From: Labyrinthula sp. Ha
Lineage: Eukaryota; Sar; Bigyra; Labyrinthulida; Labyrinthulaceae
NCBI GenBank assembly: GCA_015227615.1
Contig: JAALGZ010000016.1
Location: forward strand, 682,001-746,000
Direction of reading: 5' to 3'
Length of the DNA: 64,000 nucleotides
The position numbers and the translations under genes were made by a program. Below the pieces are notes generated by a model. The model had not been told where the DNA came from and ran no database searches. It saw nothing but the letters and a program-made list of their open reading frames with translations. Shown here in pieces: positions 1-12,629 of the stretch. Within the stretch, counting starts at the first letter, position 1. Each line of letters begins with the position of its first letter.

Positions 1-300
1 ATTCAAAATCATCGACCTAAAACTCAAACAAATAAACTGCATACTTTTCTTATTAAACTAAAGATTTCTAGACTTGGAGGAACTCTTCACCTTCTTGTTT
101 CCTTTTTTCTTGTCTTACCCTTTATAGTTGATATTTTTCAGAATGATATTGTTCTTTACTATATGATATTTATATATGTTGGAATTGTTCCTTTGAGTGC
201 TTGTCCATTATTATTTCACTTTAGTGTTTATATTTTACCTGGTTCAGAACAATGTTTTACTGCAAATATTGCTGCAACTGCTTTGAGTTCAAGTATCTAA
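1..300 (+). CDS. 3' end of a multipass membrane protein gene, paralogue of the gene at 12992
   Basis: The reading frame is open from the left edge of the window to a TAA at 298-300, giving the last 99 residues of a protein whose start lies outside. By hand alignment about 50 of 77 residues match the C-terminal part of the seven-TM protein at 12992-13957, including the blocks LHTFLIK, LHLLVS and the exact ending YILPGSEQCFT. Two hydrophobic segments correspond to TM6 and TM7 of that paralogue. The two genes lie on the same strand about 13 kb apart, so a local duplication is the simplest history. The LTR element at 1315-8151 now lies between them. Function unknown. Confidence 0.8.
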   Translation: MQNHRPKTQTNKLHTFLIKLKISRLGGTLHLLVSFFLVLPFIVDIFQNDIVLYYMIFIYVGIVPLSACPLLFHFSVYILPGSEQCFTANIAATALSSSI

Positions 301-1314
301 CATATTGGTATTAAATATATATTAGAAGCAAAAGATATTTTTACAGAATAAGGAGAAAAATTTTTTGAGGATCAAGCATTTTTATTGAATGTAGACTGCT
401 TTGTTCAACAGTTTTGTTCTAAGGAAAATACATAATGTTGAAAGGAAGTGGATAGACATGAACCATTTTTTGACAGGAGGATTGAAGTCTTAGTTCTCTG
501 GCTTTGATTCAACACAATTCTTATAGCTTTTAGTTTGAATTGTTTTCTTATTTTTTTGAGATAGTATTTTCTTTCCTTCTATTTATTCAAAATGATCTAG
601 ATTTTGACCACAGCATCATAACTAAACAAATATCACAGAATAGTTTTCGCAAGTAAAAGTTACACTTAAACACTATATATTCTCTTTTAGAGTTTCTGAA
701 TACAGGGAATCAAATTTTTTCCTTCAAAGTATACAAATAACTGCAGATATCTTTCTCTCAGTTGGCAGGAAAAAGGTCATCTAAACTACCAATCAAAATT
801 AACATAACTTCTTGTACCAGGAACAGTACTCGCTTTGCTTCCTACATACCTTAAAAATTTTAAAAACACTTTAGCTAGGAAAGAAATATTCAAAATAGAA
901 GTTATATCAAATTATCTGTGAGATTTGTTTTTATTGGTAATACATAGCATTATCTTTTTCTTTTTTTTCAGATAAAAGCAGTTATAACAACACAAATTTA
1001 AACTTATGTCTTCAGTTAACCCTTAATTTAATAACTAAACTTGTCTTGATCTTATTTACTAAATATATTTCTTAATATTCTTTCCAATAAATATCTCTCT
1101 TAGCTATAAAAATAACCTAAAGCGGTTGGTAAACTTTTTGGAAATTAACCAGACAACTCACAATGAATCTGTCACTCAGGGGTTACAACTGTTATTAGCA
1201 GCTTTATAATACAGGTAAAAGACTTTCTAAGATTATGTTATACTATATCAAGTATAATATGATTTTCTTTATTGATTTTTCTCTGTTGTGGTTGCTAAGT
1301 ATGATTTACCCTTG
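301..1314. other. AT-rich spacer, no gene seen
   Basis: About 1 kb of AT-rich DNA lies between the membrane-protein gene end and the left LTR. I see no open frame of interest, no tRNA-like box and no strong repeat. The LTR element begins at the TGAG at 1315. Confidence 0.6.
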
Positions 1315-1452
1315 TGAGTCCTCTCTTATACGTTTGATGTAGCAAACTAATTTATGTAATATAGTCGTTGAAATATAGGTAATCTTGTTATAAACGTTAA
1401 CGCCATATACTTGTGCAAGAGAAACAGTTCTACTCTACTGGAGGAACGATCA
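1315..1452 (+). repeat. 5' LTR (138 bp)
   Basis: This is a direct repeat of 8014-8151 with no insertion or deletion between the copies. It starts TGAG and ends ATCA, consistent with the usual TG...CA ends. 138 bp is very short for a Ty3/gypsy LTR. The DNA just inside (1453-1464) is the palindrome TTGAAGCTTCAA. I see no standard TGG-type tRNA primer-binding site there. Confidence 0.9.
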
Positions 1453-1499
1453 TTGAAGCTTCAAACCATAATTTTAGTGGAAAAAATACCAATCTTTAA

Positions 1500-2370
1500 G
1501 GAAGGATTGACGAGGAAAACTTTCATTTGGAATTAGGGCACGACAGAAGACCTAGATATATCATTTACATAGGTAATCGAAGATACACAGTAATGTCCGG
1601 AGAAGAAGGAAACAGCGCTAACAGCCCAGGAAAATCTATTAATATAGACCAAACCTTACTTAAGGCAATCCATGGATTGAACAATCCCACAATACCTCCA
1701 CCGAAGTTGGAAGCTTTAAAGGGTCTCGACAGAAAACCTCTGCTGGACTTCCTGGTAAGATTTAAGAGGGCACGAGCTAAAGATCCTTCTATGGATATAG
1801 GTGAATGGCTCAGCGGACAAGTAATCTATAATATCAGAAGCCGTGGAATTGAAATGGATAATATTGAGGCGGTCCTGCAACATCTAGATAACATCGAGAA
1901 ACTACAAGTGGAGAGCAGGATCAAACATAGCATCTCAAGGTTGAGAACAGAACTACAGTGGCCTAGTGAAGCGCAAAGTGGACTAGAAGCCATACGCATA
2001 TTCATCCTAAGAGCCCGGGGAAAATTTTGGGACTAGATCGTAACCTATCGAAATGAGCCCAGAAGGGAGTTATAAAAACACTAGTGAAAATCTTACCTCA
2101 ATACTTCCCGGTGAATGATAGAACTTTCTGGACACTTTCCCTGAGGTTACTACGATCTCGGATTTTGCAACACACCTGGAAAAGATGGCCCCTATTGAAG
2201 ATGCAATGATAAGATCCAGAGGAATCGTGAGTGTACCAAGTTATATACCAGTCCACAAACAGGACATAGTACAAGTCATCCAGCCTATGGTAGAAACCGA
2301 GAACGCACTCATGGATCCCAGTATGGTAAACCCGGTGTAGATAATTGTCATAGCACTCAATGCAATACAA
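1500..2370 (+). pseudogene. gag-like region of the LTR element
   Basis: This is the first coding-like part after the left LTR. The readable part is hydrophilic with helical, charged stretches and carries no strong family signature. It is called gag from its place before the CCHC knuckle and protease. It belongs to a broken element. Confidence 0.6.
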
Positions 2371-2389
2371 ACGCGATTGGAAGCCAGGA

Positions 2390-2925
2390 TATGTTTTCTA
2401 TGCGGAGAGGAAGGACACTTTGCAGCTTCATGTGACAAAAGAAAAACGCATTCATCAGATAGCAACCAAAACCCCTCCAACAATGGAAATAACGGCCCTA
2501 GAAGATATACACAAATACAGCGAGGCAGATCCAGAGGGAGAACTTTTTTCGCGCAGGAACCAAGAGCCAAGCCAGTTCGTTTCATCGAAGTTTTAGTTTC
2601 TACTGGAAAATGGAACGTGACCCCAGGTTGTCTCGATTCAGGAGCGGGGAAGAATATCGGTAACGCAAAACTTCACAAGCATTATTGCACAATGCTAGCT
2701 CCTGCAGACAGTGGATTAGCGGTGAAGCTCGCGAACAAGACACCTATACCAATAACAGAGGTGGGAGAGATCACTTTGAGAGTAAGAGTGGATAGCCAAG
2801 ACCCTGTGCATTTGGGAATCAGAAGGATCTTTCTAGTAGAGAATAGTGGAGTTTCGGATTTATGCGTAGGAAGGGAGACTCTTTTCAAGATGGGTGATAT
2901 CCCAGAACAAGCCCTCTCAAAGTTG
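2390..2925 (+). pseudogene. CCHC zinc knuckle and retropepsin-like protease of the LTR element
   Basis: A nucleocapsid-type knuckle CFLCGEEGHFAASC (C-X2-C-X4-H-X4-C) lies at about 2392-2434. It is followed by a basic, Asn/Ser-rich linker and then the motif CLDSGAGKNIG near 2630, which matches the catalytic D-S/T-G-A of retroviral-type aspartic proteases. This places the end of gag and the start of pol. It is part of the broken element. Confidence 0.8.
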
Positions 2926-3489
2926 GCTCCATGGGAAAGAAACTTGTTGGCACCATATATGAACACGCAACAGAATTAAAAGACATGCGGCAACGGAAAG
3001 GAGATTCCGGAACTGAGCCACCCTTCCTCCAAACTTAGTCCAACACAAGAAGAAGAGACGGAACATGATTCAACCGACACGGTTCACAAAAAGATATTCG
3101 TATTAATAGCTGCTTATCTGGAAAGGCAAAGAAGCGAGAATAAAATACACCTGCAGAGTCTGCAAAAGATTGTTATATACCGCAACTTGGAAGTGAGCTT
3201 CGAGCCTTCTGAAGAAAGATATGACATAGAAAAGGCAGCGAGAGCTCTGCAGCTCCCTTCGGATAAACCAGTTATTTAAACAAGAACAGATATTGAACAG
3301 ACTTTTGACCAACTGCCGGAAACAAAATACTTTGGCGGAGACGGGCCAAACTTGGAGAAAAAAGTAGAGAGACAAAAAATAGTGAAAATATTCAAAGAAG
3401 AAATAAACAGGACAAAATTTCTAAGCAAGAATGAAAGAGCGAAGTTACTCAATGCTGTTACTACGAACATCGACGCCTTTGGGTTATTA

Positions 3490-4310
3490 CAAGAAACAGG
3501 ACAGGTGAGTGCTTTGAGCCCCATACACATGCACCTGATATCAGAAGCCCCACCAGGCCTAAATGTGAACCCGAGGCCAGTGGAGGAGATAGAGGAAAAG
3601 TGGCTGAAAATGGGGTTGATACAGCTGCAAGACGCAGGAATTATCAGGCGTTCAATGGACCCAGTATTTAGCGCACCGATACATTTTGTACCAAAAAAAT
3701 CAGATGACGAGAGGAAGAACTTCCGACTAGTCTTGGACATGCGCCAGATAAGTGACCGCACGATCAGGACCGCACTCCAGTTACCCCACTTGGAACAACA
3801 GTTGCAGAGGTCCAGGGAAGCTAGATACTATGGAGCACTGGATCAAATGAGTGGGTTTGATTACCTCCCCATTCACTCAGCATCAAGGAAGTATTTCAAC
3901 TTAATAACCCCTTGGGGAGCAGCCTATGAGTTCCAAGGAACAGTACAGGGTTGGGAAAACTCCCCAATGTTATTTCAGGATAGAATTTATAGGGAAGTCT
4001 TAGAGAAGGCAGGATATATGGAACCAGATGCTATAAAAAGGGAACTGATACAGTGGGTAGATGATGTACTCTTATACGCTGTAGAAGTTGAGGAATACCT
4101 AGAGATACTTGACGCGGTTTTAAAGGCTTTTATTAAAAAAAACGTTAAATTAAACACTACGAAATGTGAACTGATAGCTAAGGAGATCAAGTACAGCGGA
4201 CGGATAATTAGCGGAGGAACCTACCACTTTAACAAGGAATACTACAAGACAATCTTGAGCATGACGCAGCCAATGCTTCAATACCAGATGGCCAGTATGC
4301 TCTATGTATG
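3490..4310 (+). pseudogene. Reverse transcriptase domain of the LTR element
   Basis: The translated region contains successive RT motifs: VPKKSDDERKNFRLVLDMRQ (palm entry with the first catalytic Asp region), YYGALDQMSGFDYLPIH, the stretch F-Q-G-T-V-Q-G-W-E-N-S-P, and the catalytic box QWVDDVLLYA near 4050. The order and spacing are those of Ty3/gypsy RTs. It is part of the broken element. Confidence 0.9.
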
Positions 4311-4499
4311 CAACTGACTTGCGCCAATTGAAGACAAGCTGAGCGAGGTAAGAGGTAAATTGAAAGGAGCAGTGAAATTAGGTATGAAGATGTCCAAGAT
4401 GAAGAAGCTAGAGGTACCAAACGCATAGACAGAAAAACTTAAGGAGGCTTGGAAGGTTTTTTTAAGTGAGACAAGCAAAGCAATAGAACGAAACCTTTT

Positions 4500-4900
4500 T
4501 TACTATAACCCAAGGAGAGCGTTGAATATTTTTACAGACGCTTCAATCTATCATTGGTCATCTTTTATGTCCCAGTCTGAGTACGAGGAAGATAGCTTAC
4601 CACTTCTGGATAGAAAACATTACCCGATTGGACTACTTAGTGGCACCTTTATACATAATGAGAAAGGATGGCACATCTCGCAGAAAAAAATGTGCCCATA
4701 CTCAAGCAAATGAGCAAGATGGATTTCATGATCAAAGGGCACCCGCAGAGAGTGAGAGTCTACACGGACCACAAGAATTTAGTTTTCTAGCGCGATCAAG
4801 GTGGGATGCAAATAAAATCAAGATGAAAAGGCTGGAAAGATGGATTTTCAGGATACAAGATTCTAATTTAAGATTTTTTCACGCAAAAGGGGAAGAAAAT
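4500..4900 (+). pseudogene. RNase H domain of the LTR element
   Basis: RNase H-like signatures follow the RT: NIFTDASIYHWSSFMSQ (first catalytic Asp in TDAS) and, further on, a DHKNL-like strand and FFHAKGEENIMADMISR, which resembles the HxxGxxNxxADxLSR end of Ty3/gypsy RNase H. It is part of the broken element. Confidence 0.8.
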
Positions 4901-5149
4901 ATCATGGCGGATATGATAAGCAGATGGGGCAACCCAGATGCTGCGATAGAGGAGTCTAAGATAGTTCTAGCTGAGTTGGACGACAATGCCGAGGATGTGA
5001 ATGAGGAAGATAACCCTACACTGAAGTAACTCCTGAAGAGGATGGACGAACAAAGGCCATCCTTCATGAGCCCATTTTACAAAGGATCCTGGAAGAGACG
5101 CACCGAGAAGGAACTCAGGCCAGAATTGGGCGAAGAGGAATGTAGAAAC

Positions 5150-6290
5150 AAGGAAGGAAAGCTGATGATCCCGGAAAAGGTACCATGGAAAGTAATCGTG
5201 CATAATCATATCTACATGGTGCACCCAAGCATCACCCAGGAAATAAAAGCACTGGAGGGTAACTACGAGTTCCAGTGGGAAAAGGATGTGGACCTCAAGC
5301 AAGTTTTGAAACATTTACATACCAAATGTGTACATTGCAATAGGATCCCTTCGCTTATCCGAACGCCCCACCACGAAACAATTCTGGGTGAGAAAAGGGG
5401 GAAATACTTAGAGCAGATATTTTATTCTTCAACGACAGTGGATATATACTTATATTAATGGACGATCTTAGAAGGTAGGTCTCATTTGCTTACGCGAAGA
5501 CATGCAATGCACTGGCCGTGATGAGATCAATACTGGACTGGCATGCATGGTTGGAACTTAAGCCAAACTTCATCTTACCTACAGACAGAGGAAGTCATTT
5601 TGCAAACTTGCTCCTAGAAGAGCTCTCACAGTGGTTGCTGTTTTCGCAATCGTTCGCCGTTTTGTATGCTCCGTGAACGAACGGCGGAGTTGAAGTAGAA
5701 AACGCACGTGTCCTGAGATTACTGTGCTCCATGTGCTCAAAATTGAACTACAGCTACAGCCAATGGCCAAAGCTTTTACCATATATCATGGCAGTATTAA
5801 ATATGTCGCGCACAAAGAGGAACAAGAACTGGACTCCAAATGAGTTGTATTTAAGGATCACGGAAGAAGAGAGGAACGACACCCAGGACCCGTTAATACC
5901 AAGGCACTTAGTTAGAGTGCTGTATGAGAAGAACAAGAGCCGGATAATAAAGGTGGAAAACCCGGAACGGATGGTGCATCGGGAATTGGAGTTAGGAGAA
6001 GTTATCAAAGAAAAACAGGATACCATCTACGAGTTCGTGAAAACACAGAGAACTAAGGTGAACGAGAGATACAACCAGAGATATAGAAGTATAGTCTTAC
6101 AATACAAGTTAGGAGAATGGGTGATGATTAGCTCGGAGAATGCACGTAGGAAGCGCATGAAACTGAAGTTAAAGTGGCAGGGACCGTTTCAGATTACAGA
6201 AATAGTTAGCCTAAATGTCTACAAGACGATAAGCTTAACGGGAAAATTATTCACGGTTCATGTTTTGAGGATGTGGTGGTACGACGGAAG
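5150..6290 (+). pseudogene. Integrase region of the LTR element
   Basis: An N-terminal zinc-binding part is suggested by HLHTKCVHC near 5315. The catalytic-core region follows. The C-terminal part has the SH3-like block typical of Ty3/gypsy integrases (RKRMKLKLKWQGPFQI, ending in a hydrophobic strand before HVLRMWWYDG). The chromodomain follows directly. It is part of the broken element. Confidence 0.8.
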
Positions 6291-6339
6291 CTTATTTGAG
6301 CCACCAGCGGAACTGGTGGAGCACTTTAAAAGAGACTAC

Positions 6340-6490
6340 GGAGCCCTAGTAGTGGAACGTATTTTTTATCTGAAGGTCAATATGGAAGGATGTTTTGCTT
6401 TAATAAGGTGGTTAGGGTTCACGAAGAGGGATGACTCCTGGGAACCACTGGAAACATTAGTGGAGGTCGTGCCAAACTTGGTTCGCAAAT
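6340..6490 (+). pseudogene. Chromodomain at the integrase C-terminus
   Basis: The translation reads VERIFYLKVN, then ALIRWLGF, then DDSWEPLETL. This is the chromodomain pattern V-E-x-I-L ... Y-x-V-x-W-x-G ... W-E-P-x-x-N-L, with the aromatic-cage positions partly substituted. In chromoviruses this domain is thought to guide integration to particular chromatin. Its presence decides the chromovirus call. Confidence 0.85.
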
Positions 6491-6984
6491 ATTTGCTGGA
6501 TACAACAGGTAAAAGTAAATTGAAAGACGATGCGTATAAAATAGTTACGGGTATCCTGCAGGAAGGTAGAACAAACAGAATTAACTTGCATGCTATGGAT
6601 AACAGCAGCCGTACTCCTACTGTTAGTAGGGGATAGTTGAATATTGAGAAGCGTATTCTTCGCCAGTGTTGTTGTGTATTTGGAATGGGAAATTAAAGGG
6701 CCATCCACTAAGGGAATTGACTCCCGGGAAAGAATACACAATAGCTTTACATGCAGCTACAAATATAGTATGGGAAGCAGAACATAGAGGAATATACGAA
6801 GCTGAAGACGGACCCAGCGCAAGCAACAGATCATAACTTTTCACGATATGGATCAAGGTTTTACAAGGAAAAGGAACACTTATGGTCCAAGGCTAAAAGT
6901 TTATGCAACAGGTGGATTCATTTATGTAGATTTACAAGGTCCAAGCCAATATGGAGAAAGGAAGACATTGTATATTTTAAGCGC

Positions 6985-7440
6985 ATGAACATACCGGAGC
7001 TTAGAAGTGAGAAACTCGCGCACCTGAAGAGCGTTGCAAGTGAGAAGGAATTGAGCAGAATTTACCCGACGATAAGGTGGAAAGAGATTGAACACGGGGT
7101 TTTCAGGATCACGGCTTTGGTGGAAAAGGACGATATGCTAGGGAAAGTAATCGAGGAGTTGGATATTGTTTTTAAGGCAAAAATAAGATTATGGCAAAGC
7201 ATAGTATGGAAGCAGGAAAACTTCAAGATACCGGAGCGTTTTCACTTCGATGGTCAGAGGTTTGCGGTTACGCTGGATGGAGAGAATAACAGGATTTCAT
7301 TAAGTGTAACCAGGTTTGAAGCACAATACCACATCTTCCCGAAACTTAGCAGACCGCTGTACTATGGCTTGGAGGATCCCAGCTACTTGAAGGAGTTCAT
7401 TCTGAAAAACGGCTTGATGTTCCAAGGGGCAGTAGTGGAT
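6985..7440 (+). CDS. Extra ORF of the LTR element, unknown function
   Basis: An open frame of about 150 codons lies between the chromodomain and the right LTR, a place where most chromoviruses carry no gene. The product is soluble-looking and mixed in charge, with no signal peptide or membrane segment that I can see. I do not recognise a domain. It has the same richer base composition as the rest of the element, so it is probably element-encoded or captured cargo rather than a host gene. Confidence 0.5.
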
Positions 7441-8003
7441 TAACCTTGGAAACTTTTTGGCGACTCCCCGGTACGTGGGTCAGTGATTACTTATACGCAA
7501 CTTGACTTCGGCAAGATACCATTGAAAGAACTGATTGTGACGGTGAAAATGGATATGTGTTCCTTTGGGTAATACAAAATGTAGAACAACAGGTTCGGAA
7601 GCTGCTTGAAAAAAATGATTGACGCTTAGTTGAGACCAGCACATGGATTAAATTGAGCAGGAATGGAAACCTTTCTCCTTTGATAGGCCCGTACTTCAAC
7701 CGTAAAAAGGAAACTTGTCTAATAATACAAGTAGGAAATAAATCAAGGTTACAGGCGCAGTCGAACTTCGTTGTTGATGTTATAATGGAACCGTGGAGAG
7801 ACCTGTCAGGGAAACCTCAGAAACTATACGAGATGATTTAAAATACATTCACTACCAATGCTAGATTTGTAGAATACTTTTGCCGGCCTTAGAATTGTAG
7901 AGATCGGTGGATTACTATTAGACTTGAGTTGAAACCGAGGTTTAGTTTTCTTACCGAGTACGAAGCAGAAGTTTTGTATGCCTTCAAGGAAACATAGTTT
8001 GCT

Positions 8004-8011
8004 AGGGGAAA
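8004..8011 (+). other. Polypurine tract of the LTR element
   Basis: The run AGGGGAAA sits two bases before the right LTR, where the plus-strand primer of LTR retrotransposons is expected. Confidence 0.6.
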
Positions 8012-8013
8012 TA

Positions 8014-8151
8014 TGAGTTCTCTCTTATACGTTTGATGTAGCAAACTATTTTATGTAATATAGTCGTTGAAATATAGGTAATCTTGTTATACCCGTTAAC
8101 GCCATATATTTGTGCAAGAGAAACAGTTCTACTCTACTGGAAGAACGATCA
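8014..8151 (+). repeat. 3' LTR (138 bp)
   Basis: This is a direct repeat of 1315-1452 with 6 substitutions and no gaps by hand count. It ends ATCA. Confidence 0.9.
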
Positions 8152-11100
8152 CCATTCATTGTTGATCACATCTTGTATTGGTTTATCAGTCTTATACATT
8201 TTCGGGTACCTGGAAAGGCGAACTCTACGGGATCATGTTGGGAGAGCACTTTGGAACTTTTTCCGGAACTAAGAAGTTATTTGAAAAGGGGATCATTGAA
8301 AGACACCCAGAAACCTAGATATATGAAGTGGTTTGCTTAGATAAAATAATCACTAAAAGAATGGACAGTGAAGTTAACTGGAATTTTCTCCTTGCAAATA
8401 CCCACAATCTAGATGGCGCTCCCAAGGCAATAAAGAAAATAATGGTTAAACACGCTGCACATATCCAATCAACAATGATGTAGTAATCATCATTTCCTTA
8501 AACGAAAACAGAAATTTTAAACCTGAAATTTCCTTAATATTTGGATATAGTTAAAAGAATTCTTTCAACAGGTTTTGTAAGTTCTATTTAGTTATATTTT
8601 ACATATGGGCCCCGCAAAGAGGAATAATCTTAGTTTCCTTTGAGCTAGCATTAGGCTAATTAATAGTTCAGCTAGTTTGATTTATCTACAACTTCGTTTA
8701 ACCACTTAATTATTTTTTAATGCATTAAATAAATAAATTTTCTTTAATTTTCTTATACTTTCTTTAGATACACTTCTTGTGCAAGAGACTACCTCCAATG
8801 AATCAGTAGAGTGAAGTTCTGTCTACATGTTTAACCATTAATTAATGTCACTCTGTGTTTATTCTTATAAAAAGTTCTTGGTTATGTTTAGCTATCATAT
8901 TCCCTCAGTTGTTATTTAGTTCACCTCAACGCTATGGCCGTTACTTTAAACTTGATATCTTCTGAACCATTTCTTTAATTGCAGTAATTATATTCTCTGA
9001 GAAAATAAATTCAAACAAAAAATTTTTTATACAAGGCTAATCAGAGTCAGCTACTATTAGCAATAGAACACAATAATACTAGGGCCTTTGATATGAAACT
9101 ATTATCCACCACTATTGTTATCTAAGCAATTAACCTCTTATATCTTAGCTTCTATGGAATCGGGAAATAATGGCCAACGCTCTGTAGAAGCTTGAATAAT
9201 ACCGTAGTAGCAAACATTTTAAGTACACTCATTGTTATCTAATTCAAGTTTATCAATAAGAACCCCTAAACAAATCATGAAACCATACTATCTAACTTGT
9301 CCAACTCCTCTTCTTTACACGCACATTTAAATAACTCTTATTTTTAGATCGCAGAAGATTTTTACAATACGTAAACTTTACTAGTTTTTTAATAGTATTA
9401 ACTGTATATTGGTTTATCTTACAATGATGAAACTTATAGGCTTCAGTGAAATATTCACTTTCCCTCTCGCACAGAGCAATTGGATTGTTCATAAAACTCC
9501 AGATTCCATTCATCATGAAATAGGTAAATTTTAGTATAAGTCCTGCTAGTTATTTAATTTAAACCATTTACTCCTCTCAACTGCTTTTTCCTTTTGGGAT
9601 ACCGCGTAGTTAATATGTATTGACTTATTGGAGTGGGACTTGATAAATCAAGGCGATACCCACATGATGGGAAGATTTTCTAGCATTCAAGACATAGAAA
9701 CTCTACCGAATAAATTACAAAAATATTGTACAGAAGAATAAAAAGCTTACACACCTAATATTCAATGACTGAACTGGCATTGCAATGAGAATTAACAATG
9801 TGGAAGTCTCGCATTGGGTTAGTGTAAGGTGAAAGGTAAAAAGGTTTCTTAGAGAGCTCCATGATGGCAGAACTGAAGTGGAGTTTGATTTTTACTATTA
9901 CAGGTACACTAGCAAATTTTTCACGATTTTAGAATAGTTCAAACTCTACTTATTGTTACACTCAGCTTTTCTTCTCGATTAGGCATATATTTTAATTGTT
10001 CATTAGTCCTGAGATAACTAACTAAATTCTTTAGCCTTGCAAAGGGTAGTATAATCTGAATATTATATTGTTCTTTAATTTTGTCCAAATTTCCTAGTAA
10101 CTGAATAATGTTAACATTATTTATTTCAGTCTATCGTGATCCCTGCTCATGTGGAATACTCATTACAAAAATATTATGTAAGTTACTTAAGAAACCCAAA
10201 TCATGTACTTTTTCTGGCATTCCAGTTTGTTTTTTTAAAGAAAGAAAAACAATAGTTTTGCTTCTCATTTATATAAAACTCTTTTATTTAATTAACTGTA
10301 TTGCTACCCTAACGTCCCGATGATGATTACATCGCTCAACCACTTTAACTAACATGTGTCAGCCCTACAATATAACCCCTAGCAGTCATCGGAAATCAGG
10401 GTCTTGGATATCAATGAGTTATTAATACATTCAACGAAGATAAGTTTTATGTTATTAGGTTGAGTTCGTAGAATGGTGTTTTCTTTATTGACTGTTACTC
10501 TAACTCATGGGAAACTTCCGGTTTTAGAGATTGTGAAATGGTTCCAAACCCAAACTCTGGATTCTCACCAATTCGGAATAGATTCTTTGATTCTTCAAAT
10601 AATTAAAGCGGGGGTTTAAAAGAGATAATATAATAAGTGCAGTTTTCAAAATTTATTCCAAACCTCTCATCACTATATACTTAATAATAGAAAATCCTGT
10701 TAAATCATCTTTCAAGATGCACCTCATAAACTTAGCTGCACCTTGAAGTTTTCAGCACCCAGTCACTGTCTCCATTTCTGGTTTCTGTCGTGCTTCTAGA
10801 ATACTTAGTTTTCAGGATAATCGAAGATTCTGCATAGGAACTCGAATTTGTTTGTGGTAAGAAATGGGTTACTTATCTTCAAGAATACCAAGACATGTAT
10901 CTTATTATGGAGAACATCCTGAAAGGCATACCTCCGGAACAACAAACAAAAATTGCTTCTAACTGTCTCAACGAAACTAAATTTAGTGGTGAGTTGAAAA
11001 GAGCCGAGCCATTAAATGGAGGAAAAAGCTGTAGTTAATGATTTATGTTGAAATTTCTAGTAAATTATAAAGATAACTGCTGAATTTATTTTCTTGTTGC

Positions 11101-12502
11101 AGGAATATTTTGGGATGATGCTATGCCACAAGAAGAATAAGAAATTATTGTTCCTGTCACATCATTCGAGGAATTCTTGTTAATTGCAAATCATTTTCAC
11201 TGCTCAGAGACGGTATGTTTTTTTTTATTGCTTTGGAATAAATCATTTTTCCATTTTCTTTATTCGCAAAGATAACAACTAACGAGACTACTATTAATCT
11301 TTTATTCTGCAGTTAATAGTCACATTAGGTGGCATTATGACTTTAAATGGTTTGAGCATTTTTTTTCTTTGCATTCTAATCTTAATTTTATTTGGTATAC
11401 TTTCTTACAATTAATTCTCGATATGCAGAAAGCAATTGTTCATCCTAAGAACAGATATTCTCATTATGTTCGCGATTTTGTTCAGCAAATATGATACTAT
11501 CCATTGAAGAAAACTTCAGTTCTAATCCTACTATATCAAGAACACCACAACCATGTAAAGAATTGAAGTTAGAATAGTCAATTACCATAACAGTTTTGTT
11601 TCTATGGTGTTGTAATGGCATGAACTGACGAATCTTTCTTGAGCGGTGTGTTTTTAAGGCAACACCAAACCAGTTACTTTCCCTCTTCCCGCTTGTTTCA
11701 GCACACACATTGCTAAAGTGAAGTAAACTTCTTTAATTGCTACAAAGCATTGCAATTGCTGAGGGGTGGTACATAATGTTGCCTTTGAAAGGATGTGTAA
11801 TAATTTTCTCAAGCAACGTTACCTTTGCAGCACTATTACTTTCATATTTCTGCAGTATTGTTTAATACAAAGACATAGCTCTCTCCATTTGCTTAAACTG
11901 CGCATTATGATCTTGTACGAACATGTTTACTGTGCTAATGGTTATTTTACCATGTGGGTTTTCTGCGCAAGATATAGGTTTTACACTTAATGGTCGGTAG
12001 CATTATTCTTAAGTTTTTGTGTAATAATAATCATTTTCAAAGCCTTTTCCCGTGGAAAGTATGAGAAAACAAGCTTCACCTAATGTTTATTCTACGAATT
12101 TTGACAACATGTTACTAATTTTCAAAAAAAACCTTTGCCCTGAAGAACAATATTTTTTGCATATACCTCAGAGATAAAACAACAACCATGAAACTAAAAA
12201 TCAGGTCTAAAGCTTTTTTTGGTCATATTCTCAAAGCTATCTACGTTTGGTGATATTTTTCTTGCAATCTATTTTTCTTCTTCTCTGTTCCTTTTGGTTT
12301 CGTATTATTTTGTGACACCTCCAGTCAACTTCTCGTCAGTATTGTTCACTTCCACTTATACAGTTTAAACAACCATATTTCTCATTATAAATACTATTGT
12401 ATATTAAATTTTGTCTCGTCCCGATAATTAGGCTTCTTTTATAACAAATTTCTCACTATTGTACTAAAACTCATTAAACGAGATTTTCCCATTGGAAACT
12501 TT

Positions 12503-12531
12503 GTTCCAATTGGAACAGTGTTTTCCGGAAA
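12503..12531. repeat. Two perfect palindromes
   Basis: GTTCCAATTGGAAC (12503-12516) and TTTCCGGAAA (12522-12531) are each perfect palindromes only 5 bp apart, about 460 bp upstream of the seven-TM gene. Confidence 0.8.
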
Positions 12532-12629
12532 CAATAAGAGCAAAATCGGAAACCGTGTCGTTTCTTAAATATAAATGTTTCTTAACAACACAAATGTTAC
12601 CTTCCATATCTCGTTGTTCCATTTAATTC

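Larger units (their letters stand above)
1315..8151 (+). mobile_element. Ty3/gypsy chromovirus-type LTR retrotransposon, broken
   Basis: The element is bounded by two direct 138-bp repeats that begin TGAG and end ATCA. Between them, all on the plus strand, lie a gag-like region, a CCHC knuckle, an aspartic protease, reverse transcriptase, RNase H, integrase, a chromodomain and one further ORF. That order (integrase after RNase H, chromodomain at the integrase end) is diagnostic of Ty3/gypsy chromoviruses. The element is clearly more GC-rich than the host spacers. The LTRs differ at 6 of 138 positions by hand count (about 96% identical), so the insertion is neither brand new nor ancient. The coding region is interrupted in roughly half a dozen or more places, so the copy is a fossil. 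No exact target-site duplication is visible next to the LTRs. Confidence 0.9.

Noticed and set aside
8153-8483. Coding-like DNA directly after the right LTR, with a PRY and CCTAGATATAT match to the start of the element's internal region
   Set aside because: The shared word is short and AT-rich, the frame is broken, and no family is recognised. A second element copy or a disrupted host gene cannot be supported.
8769-8781. CTTGTGCAAGAGA, identical to 13 bp of the LTR
   Set aside because: The similarity does not continue on either side, so a third LTR copy is not supported.
10464-11550. A chain of short open stretches with GT...AG-like borders (for example a 114-nt GTGAGT...TTGCAG stretch at 10989-11102) that looks like a decayed spliced gene
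   Set aside because: One piece contains a stop, no domain is recognisable, and at about 33% G+C many 50-codon open runs are expected by chance in 64 kb. It also does not fit the roughly 30-nt introns of the solid genes.
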